This document shows positions 35,359-48,100 of a DNA stretch of 64,000 bases, piece by piece. The position numbers and the translations under genes were made by a program. Source of the DNA: Adiantum capillus-veneris (lineage: Eukaryota; Streptophyta; Polypodiopsida; Polypodiales; Pteridaceae); contig CM043959.1 in the NCBI GenBank assembly GCA_014529385.2, positions 49,855,122-49,919,121 of the forward strand, written 5' to 3'. The notes under the pieces were generated by a model. The model saw only the letters and a list, made by a program, of their open reading frames with translations, did no database searches and had not been told where the DNA came from. Every line of letters begins with the position of its first letter. Positions within the stretch are counted from its first letter, which is position 1.

Positions 35359-37530
35359 ATGCGATATAAGCACAAACTCACATTTTATAAGACTAATGGC
35401 CATGGAGCTCAGGTTTACCTGGATCCTAATGAAGAGTATGCCATTCTCATCGATGGCCATGACATAGATTTTGAAGAGGAAATCAGGGCAAACAAACAAG
35501 GGAAAATATATATGGATAAAAGCGGGACTCACTATTTAAAAGCTAAAAGCCCTGATGAGATAGACAAATGGGGGTTAGAAGTAAATAGCATACTTCCGGA
35601 TATGGCAGCGAAAAAGGACCACCAACTTTAGAATTCAAGGGATATGATCAAGTTCATTTCAAGCCTTTGAAACGATTTAGCACGGATAATTCTAGGATCG
35701 GAATCTATTGTTGGGAGGATAGGAATGTCAAAGATCTTTTATGAACTTCTTATACCAAATCAGGATATTTAACACCCATGAAGATCATTTATATCTTCAA
35801 AATCAAAGACAAGGGCTCAACAAATCTACCAACCTAGCTATTTAGGGATTGTTACAACAAATCTACCAACCTAGCTATTTAGGGATTGTTACAACAATAA
35901 CTTTGTTATGATGAGTGCTGAGGAGGTGAAACAAACCAGATACCAAGGGTACTCCATAAGAGAGTGGATATTGGACCAAGGACCAGAAACTATTCCAAGA
36001 GAGGAACTCCACGGGAGATATTTTGGGAGAAATGTTAAAAAACCTGAACCTACCTCATCACAAAAAAACCGCATGACACTAAAGCCAGTCCTGGGCTACA
36101 TGAGTCACTATCTATAGCAGACTAGTTTGAAGGACCCAGGACACGACCAATTTCCACGAGACCAGGAGTTGATCCAAATAGACGTGTAAGACCAGATGAT
36201 TTTCAAAAATGGGTCAGAAAATATAGTGGATCTGGGGATCCATATGACCACTTAGCAAGCTTTAAGCAAGTGATAAGAGCAGAACGCATATTTGATTTCC
36301 ATACTCAATTTGAGGAATTTGGAATGACATTAGAAGAAAAAGCACTGACATGGTTCCAAAACATTTCACTGAGGTCAATCATAGACTTAAATATATTAGC
36401 GCAGGGATTTGTAGTTGCATGTTGCAAAACAAGGATCAAACATAATACGGTAGCTCAAATCTATAGCTTCAAACAGAAACAAGGTGAGTCTGTTAGGGAT
36501 TGTGCAACTAGAATGAAGCAATGCATTGCAAGATACCAAGAACTAGAAATACGTGAAGAAGAAAGATTAGTATCATTGTTTCCAGAGGGTCTGCTAAACA
36601 AAGAACTTCATGCTACATTGTATAGCAAGAAACATATGACCCTATGAGAGTGTGTATCAGATTCTATTGACTTGGGAGACAATTGTGATATTTTCAATGA
36701 AGAAGATGTCCCTAAGGATAATCAAAGTGAGAAACAACATCCACCAAACAAGCACAAGTGGGAACGGCTACCTACAACACCACTTACATCCATAAAAGAC
36801 ATGCTCAAAAGGATGAATGAAATGATGAATAACATGCAAAAAGCACCTATGAGGGGACCAGGCGAAGGGATATCTCAATAGGGACATCCAATAAGGCCGT
36901 ATAAATGGTGTGCAATCGAGGGTAAATTTACCAACCATGAGACCAATGAGTGCTATTACTAACCAAAGTATGATGGAAATGTTCAATATGTGCCTATGAG
37001 GCCACAAAGACAACCCATGTATAGATATTAGCCTAATATTTCCGCAGCTCAAAGACCACCGATGGGTATGGAGAGACCTCAACCCGTGTTGGGTCAACAA
37101 ACTCTATATCGTGGACATAATGCAGTTCCTATAAAGTACATGCATTCAGAGGGAATCATAGATGAACAAGTACTAGTGCATGTTACACCCTATGTAGAGA
37201 CTAATCCATCTACAGTAATGGTAGAAGAAGAGTGATATAATTCATATCCACCACTAATGGAAGAACCTATGACTTATGCTACACCACATCTTGCAGCGAT
37301 GTACTATGTAGCTAATCAAGGTGTTAGACCTCTAATGGTAAGACCCATGATTAAGCCAAGAACTGGAAACTTCCATAAATGTAGTTTAGACGATCATTGG
37401 AAAAATGATTGCCCAAATCCGGACAAGAACATTAAGCGAGTGGAAGATTTTTGTATACAATGTTCCAAAAAGGGAGGACACTTCCCTGAAGATTGTCCAA
37501 AAAATTTCTTAACAAGGGTAAACTAGTAGT
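35359..37530 (+). pseudogene. gag region of the plus-strand Ty3/gypsy element
   Basis: An N-terminal frame at 35359-35628 (MRYKHKLTFYKTNGHGAQVY) has no family I know. The capsid is at 36270-36647, with FGMTLEEKALTWFQNI, FKQKQGESVRDCATRMKQCI and LVSLFPEGLLNKELHA. Two Cys/His knuckles lie at about 37372-37500: C-x2-D-D-H-W-x3-C (first knuckle, second Cys lost) and CIQCSKKGGHFPEDC. The frame is broken many times, including by a 37-bp tandem duplication at 35819-35892. This is the plus-strand host element into which chromovirus copy 2 inserted. Capsid and knuckles support gag; the N-terminal frame is assigned by position only. Confidence 0.8.
35819..35892 (+). repeat. 37-bp tandem duplication
   Basis: Two perfect copies of a 37-bp unit starting AACAAATCTACCAACC, at 35819-35855 and 35856-35892. 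The length is not a multiple of three, so the duplication shifts the gag frame. Confidence 0.9.
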
Positions 37531-38549
37531 GAACGTAGTCCAAGTGATACCTAGTAGCTCATCGGAGAGTGAACCTATTGTTCCAATCAAGGTAATCATT
37601 AGAGCCCATGCTAAGAAAAAGAAACATAAACTCCTCTAATGACTCAGAGAATACTAAAATTTCCTCTCAAAAGAACAAGAGAAGAAGAAGCCAGAGGTAT
37701 GAGATAAGAAAACAGAAACAAAGGGTTCAAATCGAGGAGATCCAAGAAACTATTCCAAGAAAAAGGGATAGAAATTGGAAGTGAAATCAAGGAAACCACG
37801 GTGAAATCTGGGGGATCAATTTTGGTAGACAAAATTTTTGAGTCAATCAATGCAGCCTTGGAAGCTTACCAAGCGGGACTTAAAGCAGGCCAGAACATGG
37901 AAACAAATGGAAAAACTATCCTTCTCCAGATATGAAAGCAACTAAGCTTGAAGCTTATCAAAATTTGGTAAGAATTACTCAAGAGATGTTGGAAAAACAA
38001 AAACCCTAGCTCGAGAGTATAGAGAAACCTGAGGAGCTTGTGGTAGGAACCAGTAAAGAGAAATCCGAAGTGGTGGTAGAACCCCACCTTGAAACTAAAG
38101 AGCCTAAACTCATAGTGCTTGACAGTGAAGATTCCTTAAATGGAATTTCGTTCGTAGAAGAAGATTGGCCAGGACATTTATGGAAAAAAATGAGAGAGAT
38201 TAATGATGGGAGCCTAACTTTGAAGTCAACTCCTATAGAGGAAGTTTGGTTAGACAATCTACCTCCTGATATGAACATGGATGTACAATCCTTGTATGGG
38301 GATTGCGGCTCTAAAGCTTCAGGAATATCTAAATTAATGAGTCTAAAAACACTACCCTCTTACTTGGGAGATAACAAAGACGAATACATTCTGTGTTAAA
38401 CCATTCAGATAGAAAGAACAAAACAGATCCTAGAGGTAGATAACATCCATTCAATCATGTCTACACCCATTCAATGCACTCTTACTTTAGGAGTACTGTT
38501 AAAAATCAGACCATATTTATGAAATGATCTATAAAAAACTCTAGAGAAG
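37531..38549 (+). pseudogene. gag-protease linker of the plus-strand element
   Basis: Decayed charged sequence between the zinc knuckles and the protease. A frame at 38040-38399 (VVEPHLETKEPKLIVLDSED, then a WPGHLWKKMREINDGSLTL block) is open but carries no domain that I recognise. It is probably the linker of the gag-pol polyprotein. Confidence 0.45.
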
Positions 38550-38972
38550 GTGGGGATAACAGGGCTAGTCGTGAAAATTTTGGGAAAATTGAAACACGAA
38601 TTGGATAACAAAGAGATTAGATCCGTCCCAATGAACAAAGTCGAAGAATACTACAAAGGGGAAGAAGGAAACACAACCCTTCTAGTGATATATAATGATA
38701 TAAAAACCATGGAAATACTAGATAGTGGGGTAGGCATAGCCATAGCCATAGCCATAGCCACGAAAGCAGTATGGGAATCATGGGAAAAACCAGCCATTAG
38801 AAAAACTCAAATGAAATTGCAATTAGCTGATGGGCATATCGGAAGACCCTTAGGACTACTTGAAAAAGTGATAGTTAATTCTTGTGGAAATGATTATCAA
38901 CATACTTCTGCAATAGTGGACTTTGGAAAGAAACTCAATTATGAAATCATCTTGGGAAGCCCTTTGATGTAA
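38550..38972 (+). pseudogene. Retropepsin domain of the plus-strand element
   Basis: An aspartic protease with the active site MEILDSGVGIAI, a middle block MKLQLADGHIGRPLGL, and the C-terminal YEIILGSPLM, where I-L-G is typical of retropepsins. Next to the active site, a hexamer CATAGC repeat (about 38732-38760) has expanded an Ala-Ile dipeptide run. The frame is open for 140 codons but is cut off from gag and RT by stops. Confidence 0.8.
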
Positions 38973-40019
38973 CAAGTACAACTCATCCAAGATTGGGGAA
39001 ACAATAACCTGTACTTGAAGCAAGTGGGATCAATAACAAGGGCTAATCTAAAAGATCACACTTATAGAGATGTCATGAAAATGCCCATACAAGAATTTGA
39101 CTCAATCTCTTCGGCTGAAATGAAGCTTCATCTTGGTTAAACAAAGACACACCTATTTGGATGTGTGGAGCCTCACAAAACGAGAGTTTAAACTAGAAGA
39201 ATGTATCTTAGAAAGGGATTGCACAGATGAAGCCTATGTACCTGAAACCCTTTCCGGAGTATTTGTTTGAGCCATTTGAGTGGACTCAAATTTTAGCAAC
39301 AATGGATGTGTGTGTAAATACGTCTATGCCGTCCTCAATTTTTCAATGAGGATGGCTATGACATAATTCCCATACAAATGACATTGAAGAAAAAATTCAA
39401 GAACCCAAGGACTTAATGAAAGCTCAACAAGTCTTTTGAAACCTCTACTGTGATGCAACATATGAGTTAGAAGAACATTCAGGTACCTCACAGGATTTTG
39501 GGTCGGAAAAAGAACGTGTAAGAGCTAAACTACTCATGAAAGGAGGGGAGGGAAACTTTTTTGACTTTCCAAACCAAAAACCAAGAAGACAAAAATGGTA
39601 TAGAAGAAAAAGAAACACCAAAAAATTTAAATCTAAAGCCATGCCATCAGTCTCTAGTAGAACACAGTTTTTGATGCAAATAGATGCACATAATTGTGTC
39701 AAAGACAAAATCACGGGTAGATATCAAAAACATCAAGAAAAATGAGAAAGGAAACTCAAGTAAAACCTAAATACCAGGACAAGGATTCAACCATGACACG
39801 AGTTGAACGAAAAAAGAGATATCAAGAGTTGAAGAAAGCTCTAAAGGAGATGTATACCACAGAAATGGAAACCACCGAGGAGGAAGATAAAGAATTAATG
39901 AGTGTTCCATCCCATTACAAGAAATATACTCTCAAGACATAGTCAAACAACCGGGTGAGTCCTACGTAGGACCTGGAAACGCAAAAAAGATAGATCTGGT
40001 TGAACTAGGAGAAGAGCTT
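38973..40019 (+). other. Protease-RT linker of the plus-strand element
   Basis: Decayed coding sequence with Lys-rich frames at 39536-39745 and 39742-39942 (FFDFPNQKPRRQKWYRRKR, KKRYQELKKALKEMYTTE). No enzyme motif was found. The position between protease and RT and the charged composition suit a linker. Confidence 0.45.
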
Positions 40020-41640
40020 ATATTTGCCTACATTGCAAACAACCTGACAAAAGAAGAAGAAGATATTTTGTTAAATTTACTAGAGAATACCGAGATATTC
40101 TTTCTTAGTCTTATAAGATCCCAAGGGTGTTGATCCAGAAATTTGTCAACATACCATACCTATGAGAGATGATGTGAAACCAAGTAGATAGAGACCATGT
40201 ACTTACTTATAATGAAAAATTTTCCAAAAAGATCAAAGAAGAGATAGCAAAGCTAAAACAAGTGGAAGTACCTTAGAAAAATGGAAAATTAGGAGTATGT
40301 GTCAATCTCAAGAAAGTGAATGCAGCCACCATTAGATTCAACTTTCCTCTTCCAATCATCGAGCATGTTATAGAACAAGTTGCAAGAAAAGAAGCTTGCA
40401 GCTTTTTAGCTGGCTTTTCGGGATACAATCAACTTTTGGTTGACCCCAAAGATCAACATAAAACTACCTTTGCAACTGAATGGGGTATTCTTGCCTATCG
40501 GGTTATGCCTTTTGGGTTAACTAATGCTCCTTCCACCTTTCAAAGATTGATGAGCCATGCTTTTAAAGAATATTCTTTGAAATTTCTTGGAAGTATACCC
40601 GGGGCGGTCACTTATCAAAAGCTTCCTATATCACGTGCATTCAAGAGGTTATTAATAATACCTCAATATACATACTATATTTACACTACATGCCTATTTA
40701 AAAAACCCGCACCCCCCTCTGTATGTATACATTTTGATACATTTTGATCTTTTAATAATCCTCTCCAGTTACCTCATGTGATAGCATACACATTATAAAA
40801 AGTGACCGCCCCGGGGAAGTATATATAAATGATCTATGTGTACATTCATCAATCCGGGCTGATCACTTTGAACACCTTAAAAAGGTATTCAAAAAATGTA
40901 GACTTTATAGGATTTGTTTAAATCCTAAAAAGTGCACATTTTTGGGTAGACAAGGAAAAATTATTGGACATATAGTGTATAAAAAAGGCATAGCTATTGA
41001 TATGGATAAAATTCATGCTATTACTTAATTGTCTAGACCAACAACAATCAAAGGGGTTCAAGCTTTCATGAGACATTGTGGATATTACAAATGATTCATT
41101 TACATGTACGCTATAATTGCAAAACCCATGTATAGCTTGATTACACTCTTTGAATGGACTAATGAGTGTGAATAATCCTTTATGAAGCTTAAGCAAGCTC
41201 TCACTTCAACCCCAATATTGAAAGCACCATATGGAATAAGATATTCCACATACATGTAGATGCTTCTAATTTTTCCATTGGGTGTATACTAGCTCAACCA
41301 AGAGACAGAAAATTTAATTTTCCTATTTCTTATTCTAGTAGAAAGTTGAATATGGTAGAGAAAACTATATAACCACCAAAAGAGAAGGATTAGGAATGAT
41401 ATATGCCATAAAAAAGTATAGACATTACCTATTAGCTAACAAGTTTGTGTTCTCTGTGGACCACCAAGCCTTATTGTACTTGGTCAACAAGCCATGCAAC
41501 ACAGGAAGAATAGTGAGATGGTTCATCATTCTTTTTGAATTTGATTTTACTGTAGTTGTAAAAAAAGGTCACCACTCACCAAAGGGAAGATCATTTGTGA
41601 AGGATTATTTCAGGAGAATCATCGAAAGGGGTAGACGATG
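40020..41640 (+). pseudogene. Reverse transcriptase-RNase H of the plus-strand element, split by a MITE
   Basis: RT begins near 40020 (YIANNLTKEEEDILLNLLE) and continues with VDPEICQHTIPMRDDVKP, VCVNLKKVNAATIRFNFPLP, GFSGYNQLLVDPKDQ and [16 protein letters not shown]. The palm is then interrupted by a 218-bp MITE at 40598-40815. Downstream the frame resumes at the active-site segment, which reads Y-I-N-D where Y/F-x-D-D is expected. The connection follows (KKCTFLGRQGKIIGHIV). RNase H is at about 41240-41640 (HVDASNFSIGCILAQ, VFSVDHQALLYLV). No second RNase H follows, unlike the element at 57244-62502. Several frameshifts and stops are present besides the MITE. Confidence 0.88.
40598..40815. 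mobile_element. 218-bp MITE with 16-bp inverted ends and an 8-bp target duplication
   Basis: The left end CCCGGGGCGGTCACTT (40598-40613) is the exact reverse complement of 40800-40815. The flanks repeat GAAGTATA at 40590-40597 and 40816-40823. There is no coding capacity. An 8-bp duplication fits hAT-type or related transposases, but the CCCGGG terminus is not the usual hAT CAG/TAG, so the superfamily is left open. It sits in the RT palm of the host element, next to the active-site codons. Confidence 0.92.
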
Positions 41641-41699
41641 ATCTACCAGATGCATATCTATTCTCTCTGGAAATGATACCCCGATGGCCGAAAAATATG

Positions 41700-43190
41700 G
41701 TTTCATTGATGACCATAGCTCAAGTGGATTCACAAATACTACTTTTTATTACAACCGGATTAATTCAGTAATCTGATATGTATCAATTACTAACTGGAAG
41801 ACTTTACAAAAGAATCGAGATGAAATATTGCTTTTGTGTATTAATCATGAGGACAAAACCCAATACCTAAGTCAAGCACATATTACCATAGTAGGACTTC
41901 ACTTTGTGGAAGACCAAACTATGCAGCAGATCTTGAGACTTGGGGTATTTTGGCCAACCATGAGGAGTGATGCTCACTCATTTGTAAAAACATGTCCTTG
42001 ATGCCAGAAACAGGCACCCATACCTCATGTGACATTGGTCTAAATATCACTTGTTCTTAAGTGGAGTAACTATCTAGTTACTTACTTATCAAGACGAACA
42101 TTTCTTGAGGATATGAGTAAACGCCGCCAGAGAGAAAATTAAAAGTGAAGCAAGAGACTATGATCTTATTGGGAACCAATTGTATTAAAGAGGGAAGGTT
42201 CAGCATCTGCGTCTTTGTGTAAATGAGGACAAATATATTTCCATTATAGAACAAGCACATGCTGGATTAGTTGGAGGTCACTTTTCTAGTGAAACCACCA
42301 CGAGAGCAATCTTAATGGCATGCATATGGTGGCCAACACTTTTGCAGATGCCAAAGAATATTTTCAAAGGTGTGATGCATGTCGATGAGCAAAAATGCCA
42401 ACTCGTGTAGATAGCATGCCTTTAAGACCAATGATGGGGGGTAGAGCTTTTGCAAAATGGGGTATAGAATTTGTTGGGCCAATACAACCAATTGCTTATA
42501 GAACCCAAGCTCAATATATCATCATAGTGGACTTTTTGACCAAGTGGGAAGAGGCCAATCCAACCCAAAAGAATGATGCCAGAATTGCATTCTTATATGA
42601 GAATGTGTTCACAAGAGAAATTGTCAGTGATAGGGGAACTTATTTCCTCAATGAGGTAATTGAGTATCTGCTTAATGAATTTATGGTCATCCATAACAAA
42701 TCGGCTCCCTATCACCCCACAAGCAAATGGACAAGTTGAGCACACGAAAAAAATTATTAGCTCGGTATTGACTAAAGTGGTTAGTTCAGGACGGACTGAT
42801 TGGGAAATGAATGTCCATGCCACTCTATGGACTTATAGAGTTTCATTTAAGACATTTTTAAATGCTACACTCAGTGGACTGGACATGAATTGTCAGAGAG
42901 GCTGAAAGATTTATAAAATCTTGATGAGAAAAGGCTAACTATTGTAGCTCATATCTATGCACAAAAGCGGAAACAAAAATAGTTTTTTGATTCCCATCGT
43001 CTTAAAAAATATTCAAAAAAGGGGACCTAGTTTTAGTCTACTTCCTTAAGCAACACATTTCCAAGTTTAAGAAAAAGAGAAACGGACCATTTATCATTGA
43101 AGATGTATCTCCAAGTAGATCAGCTAAGTTGTCCACTCTAGATGGTGAACCAATGGCTTAATTGGATTAGTGGATGCCGCTTAAAAAAGT
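41700..43190 (+). pseudogene. Integrase of the plus-strand element, with a duplicated zinc domain
   Basis: Two HHCC-type zinc domains occur in series. The first is at about 41790-42050 (QAHITIVGLHFVEDQTMQQIL, WPTMRSDAHSFVKTCP, then C-x2-C with a stop before the last Cys pair). The second is at about 42180-42400 (EQAHAGLVGGHFSSETTTRAI, WWPT...). The catalytic core is at 42395-42910: KWGIEFVGPI has Glu at the first catalytic Asp position, IVSDRGTYF keeps the second Asp, and NGQVEHTKK keeps the Glu. The C-terminal part (FNKKGDLVLVYFL-type, then SKFKKKRNGPFII) runs to the chromovirus insertion at 43191. Stops and frameshifts are frequent. Confidence 0.82.
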
Positions 43191-43194
43191 ACAA

Positions 43195-44781
43195 TGTAAC
43201 ATTTAATGGCCTAAAATCTTTTGTGTAGCGGAATTTAGCATGAACATAGTGGGCATTTCATTAGAGTTGATTCCTAATGAGAATTACAAGAGTGCTTGAG
43301 TGGAGAGAGAGAGAGCAACAAAAAGCATAACACCTAGTTAGATAGCATCGACAATACTTTCAAAAGAGAGAGCAATTAAGCTATTGACAACAATTGAGGA
43401 CCGGATTTGCATGGAGCCGGTCCCCCCTCCAAAAGGCTTTGTATTATGGTTTCTCCCATCAAGAGAGACATTGTACAATACAATTCTTTGTGTTCCTTCA
43501 AGACTAGCTAGTGCAATGAAGATGGAAGCTTCATACACCAAGCAAAACACTTAATCAAACACAACTTGAATTATGCCCGTTCTCAGACCCAAGACCTCAC
43601 ACACCTTCGAAGATGGTGAGAGCTAGCAGGGTATGAGAGTAGATTGAGAGGAAAAAGAAGTATCTTACGAGAAAGAAGTACATCTCCTCACATAATCACT
43701 CATATTAGCATAGCTTAGCTTAGTAATTATCTTGGTAGAGAAGATGAGCATGCATTGAAGCTTGGCTCTTGGTTGGATTTGCATCCACATGCCAAGAGAG
43801 TGTTGATGTAGGCTTCTATCTCACAAGCTTGGAGTAGGTGATGAGCTCTCCATTAAAGCTTGGGAGGAGATAGAGTATTTTCCCTTCACACATGGTCAAG
43901 TGTGAGAGTGTGTGTGTCCATGCCAAGCAAAAATCAGCCCCCCCTCTCTCTTGGGCGAGCCCTAGCTGATAAATTAGTCTGGCTTTTGCCTCATTGGACC
44001 TCCCCAGGTCAAGCCAATAGGGATTAAGCAGCATAAGTGATAGCCTTCTGACATGTGTCCCCCTTTCCCCTTTTGTGAGAGCTTTAGGTAATTAAATAAT
44101 TAAACTAAACTCTCATTGGACCCCTTTGCCTCCTGGCCAATAGGAATCAGGCAAGCCATGAGGCTCCTGAATGCTCATTGGACCCCTTGGGAGACTACCC
44201 AATAGTCTTCTAGGACACTTAATTCTTATTGGTTAAATGTTTTTAAATTAATTAAACTAGATTTACTCTAGCTTAATTCTCATTGGTCCACTTCAAGGGT
44301 CTTCCAATAGGAATTGGGCACACCTTGTGGGCATCTGGCCTAGGGAGCTGACATGTGTCCCTCATTCCCTTTGTGTAAAGGGAGCCTGTGTGTGTGTGTG
44401 TGGCTTTCTCTCTCATCCCCTAGCTTTGGGGCTCGCCCCCTCCCATGTAGGGATGTAGAAAGACTTTTTGGGCACACACTAAGCATCCAATTTTCCCTAA
44501 GGTTGACCTTTGGACACAACCTTTGAATTTTGGAACCTTAGCATTTTGGAAGTTTTAATGGGCTGAACCTTAGGGTCTTTTTAGCCCATTGTTTCACATG
44601 GCTCTTTTGCAGATGGCCCCCCCTTTGGATCCCTATTTTCCCTCCTTTGGATCCCTACTGTGGCCGGTCTGCTAACTTAACCAATATTCTAGCTTTTTCT
44701 CCCTTGGCACTTCCCCACATTAAATGATCAGTTTAATATGAGAAAATCATTTAGGAGAATTAGATATTGATTATTATGACA
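43195..44781 (-). repeat. 3' LTR of chromovirus copy 2
   Basis: 1,587 bp, collinear with 50507-52093. It has the inverted ATTGG/CCAAT pairs seen in copy 1. It contains an extra segment (about 43330-43712) absent from the LTRs of copy 1. Confidence 0.95.
43330..43712 (-). repeat. LTR segment of about 383 bp found only in copy 2 LTRs
   Basis: It is bounded by the direct repeat AGCATA (43324-43329 and 43707-43712), while copy 1 has a single AGCATA at this place. The same segment is in the other LTR (about 50642-51024). A small hairpin lies inside it (GGACCGG with CCGGTCC, about 43400-43425). A 70-codon frame inside it is not convincing as a gene. It is either an insertion in the copy 2 lineage or a deletion between the 6-bp repeats in the copy 1 lineage. 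Confidence 0.85.
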
Positions 44782-45139
44782 TTACCTCTCTCTTGAAATC
44801 ATAGTCGTCCTCGACTATGGTGTAGAGAAGATAAAGCATATGCATGAGTCCTTTTCTTAGCGGGTAGAGGATCCCTATGTTACCCTACGACATCATTCCA
44901 TAATGGATGACTAGTCCATTTGGCGCTTGAGAGCCTGAGGCTGCCGCAAGCATGTCTGCACATTAGTCCTATCAGTCTTCCATAGTAGAGTGACAAGCTC
45001 TACTTGGTGTTCGGGAGACGTCGTCTCCGCAAACTTGATCTAAGCATGCATACTACTTCATTTTTGTGCACAAATAAAGAAAAAGAGAGTCTTATAAGAC
45101 AAAAAGATTTTGTTCATTTTTAACATTTTGTACATTTGC
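44782..45139 (-). other. 3' untranslated region and polypurine tract, chromovirus copy 2
   Basis: Nearly identical to 6965-7320. It keeps the purine tract next to the LTR and the 8-bp-stem hairpin (44800-44807 with 44812-44819). Confidence 0.75.
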
Positions 45140-48100
45140 TTACTCTTGGGAAGCATTGTAAGCATTGACAAGGTTTAGGTTATCCTTTAATTGTATGCCT
45201 TGCATCCATCTAGCATCTTCAAAAGGATAATTCCTAAACTTAATAAGATATCGTCTGATAGTCTTACCGCCTCTTAATACCTTGTCTTCATGTCGGAGAA
45301 TGGACTCGGGCTGCAGCACCTCCTCGTGGTCCTCGATCTCCGGTGGGTCTTCAATAGTTGGTTCTTGAGGTGGCTCTCCTTTGTAAGGCTTTAAGAGGCT
45401 CACATGAAAAGCATTGTGTATGAGCCAATGATTGGGCAACTTAAGTTGATAGGCCATCTCATTGATTGGCCTAAGAATTTGGAAGGGACCATAGTACCTT
45501 TTTGCTAGTTTAGCATAGTACTTTTGGTGGCCCGTAGGATTCTTGCCCGTAGTGTGCCTTAATCGAGCCTTAGGAAACTTTAACAAGACCCAATCGTTTT
45601 CTTTAAAGGCTTGGGCTCTTCTGTGCTTGTCAGCAGCAGCCTTTTGCCTTTGCTGTGAGATAGAGATAGCATCCTTAATCTTTTGGAAAGATTCTTGTAG
45701 GTCTCGGCTATACTCATCTGCAGCGAAGATCTTCCCATGTACCTTAAGTAGCAAGGGACTTTTTGACCTTCCCTCAATTACCTCGAAAGGTGCTTTTCCT
45801 GTAGAAGTATGTACAGTGTTATTGTAAGCATACTCTACTAAGGGTAAGTACTTCTCCCATTGGGATCTTTGATCTACTTCCGTTACATAGGCTTTTAGTA
45901 GATTGAGAATAGTTAGGTTAGCTATTTCACTTTGGCCATCAGTTTGTGGATGATAGGCCGAAGAGAAGTTTAGCCTTGTTCCTAAATTCTCAAAGAGACC
46001 CTTCCAGAAATTACTGGTCATTCTAGGATCTCTATCCGACACTATGGACATTGGCAAGCCATGGTACTTGAAAATTTGTGAAATGAAGAGGGTAACCATT
46101 TGATGGGCTTTGATAGTCTTTTTGACAGGTATAAAATGAGCTTGTTTACTGAACCTGTTTACTATCGTCCATATTCCCGTATTCCCATGGATAGACTTAG
46201 GCAATCCAAAGATAAAATCCATGGATATGCTCTCCCACGGTGAATTAGGCATTGGCAAGGGTTGAAGCAATCCAAGTTGCTTCCCTCTATCAAATTTTGT
46301 CTTTTGACATACCACACATTTGGAAACATACTCATGTATGTTCACTTTCATGGTAGGCCAATAGAAATATGTTTCAATTCCCTTTAGGGTAGACTGAATC
46401 CCTCTATGCCCCGCATATGGGGGAGCATGAGATTCATACATTACTTTCTCACGTAGTGAGTTAGTAATGCATAGTCTATTGCCATAGAGAAGATAACCAT
46501 CTTGTAAAGTAAATGGTTCTTCTTTCTTCCCTAATGCAAGGGCTGAAATCACATCTCTAAAATCGGGATCAATAGCATACTCATCTATCATTGAAGATAG
46601 ATCATTGTGAGTTGCTATGGAAACCGCATTCACTCTCGGTCGTCTTGAGAGTGCATCGGCTACTTGATTATGCTTGCCAGCAATGTGAGCAATATGAAAA
46701 TGAAATTGCGAAAGAGAATTTGCCCACCTCATTTGTTTGTCGGAGAGCTTGGTCTGCGTCATGAAGTACTTAAGACTTTGATGATCCGTTCGCAGAATGA
46801 AAGGAGTCCCCAATAAATAGTGCTTCCATGAGTCTAAGGCATGTAGAACTGCAAGGAGTTCTTTTTCGTATATGCCTAGAGCTTGCTCAACAGGGTCGAG
46901 CCTTCGGCTCTCATAGCCTATGGCGTGCCCTTCTTGGAGCAGAACAGCCCCAAGGCAATCACCACAAGCATCACATTGGACCTCAAATGGTTTTGAGAGA
47001 TCCGGTAGTGTAAGCACAGGTTGAGAGATAAGCTTTTCTTTAAGCTTTTCAAAAGCATTGTTCTCCTTAGCAGACCATGTTTACCTAACATTTTTCTTTG
47101 TTTGGTCATGTAATGGTCCTGCAATTCGTGAGAATTTTTCTATGGAGCGTCTATAGTATGCACACATACCTATAAAGCTTCTTAGTTCATGAAGATTCCT
47201 TGGTTTAGGCCATCCTTTTATTACCTCTAACTTGGATGGATCCATTTGGATTCCATCTTGAGAGATAATGTGACCTAAATATTGAATCTCTTGCAAGAAA
47301 AATTCACTTTTCTTTCGATTAACATAAAGTTTATTCTCTCTTAAAACTTGAAATATTACTTGGAGGTGTTGCTTGTGTTCCTCTAATGAATTAGAGTAGA
47401 TGATAATATCATCAAGGAACACTCCAGTGAAGGTTCGATGAGGTCTGAACAGCTTTTCCATCAAGCGGTTGAATGTGGCTGGTGCATTAGTCAAGCCAAA
47501 AGGCATGACAATGTATTCGTAAAGACCAAATGTAGTACGAAATGCGGTCTTTACAATGTCTTGATCAACTATCCTTATTTGATGATAGCCACTTTTTAGG
47601 TCAATCCTACTGAAGTAGGTCGATCCTTGTAGCTTATCAAATAGGTCTTCTACCCGTGGAACGGGAAACCTATTCTTGATAGTGATCCTATTTAGTGCTC
47701 TATAGTCGACACACATACGATATGTGCCGTCTTTCTTTTGCACTAATAGCACAGGTGAGCAAAATGGAGATGAGCTAGGCCTAACCATGCCCTTCTCAAC
47801 TAACTCATGCACTTGCCGCATAATCTCCTCTTGTTGAGCTTGAGAAACTCTATAAGGAGGTTGGTTAGGCGGTGAACTTCCTGGAAGAAGTTCAATTGCA
47901 TGGTCGTCATTACCTCGTTTAGGAGGTAGCTCACAAGGGATGTCGTCAATAAAGACATCTTGAAACCCCTTGAGAAAATTGGATAACTCTAATTCCTTTT
48001 GGTTGCTTTTATTTTCTTTTGCTGAAGCATTAGGTTCATTTTGAGAATCTTTAACAAAAATCATGTACACGGAAATAGAGCTCTTTATTGACTTGTTGAA

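Noticed and set aside
43338..43550. 70-codon frame present in both LTRs of chromovirus copy 2
   Set aside because: It is duplicated only because LTRs are duplicated, has no recognisable domain, and is absent from copy 1.
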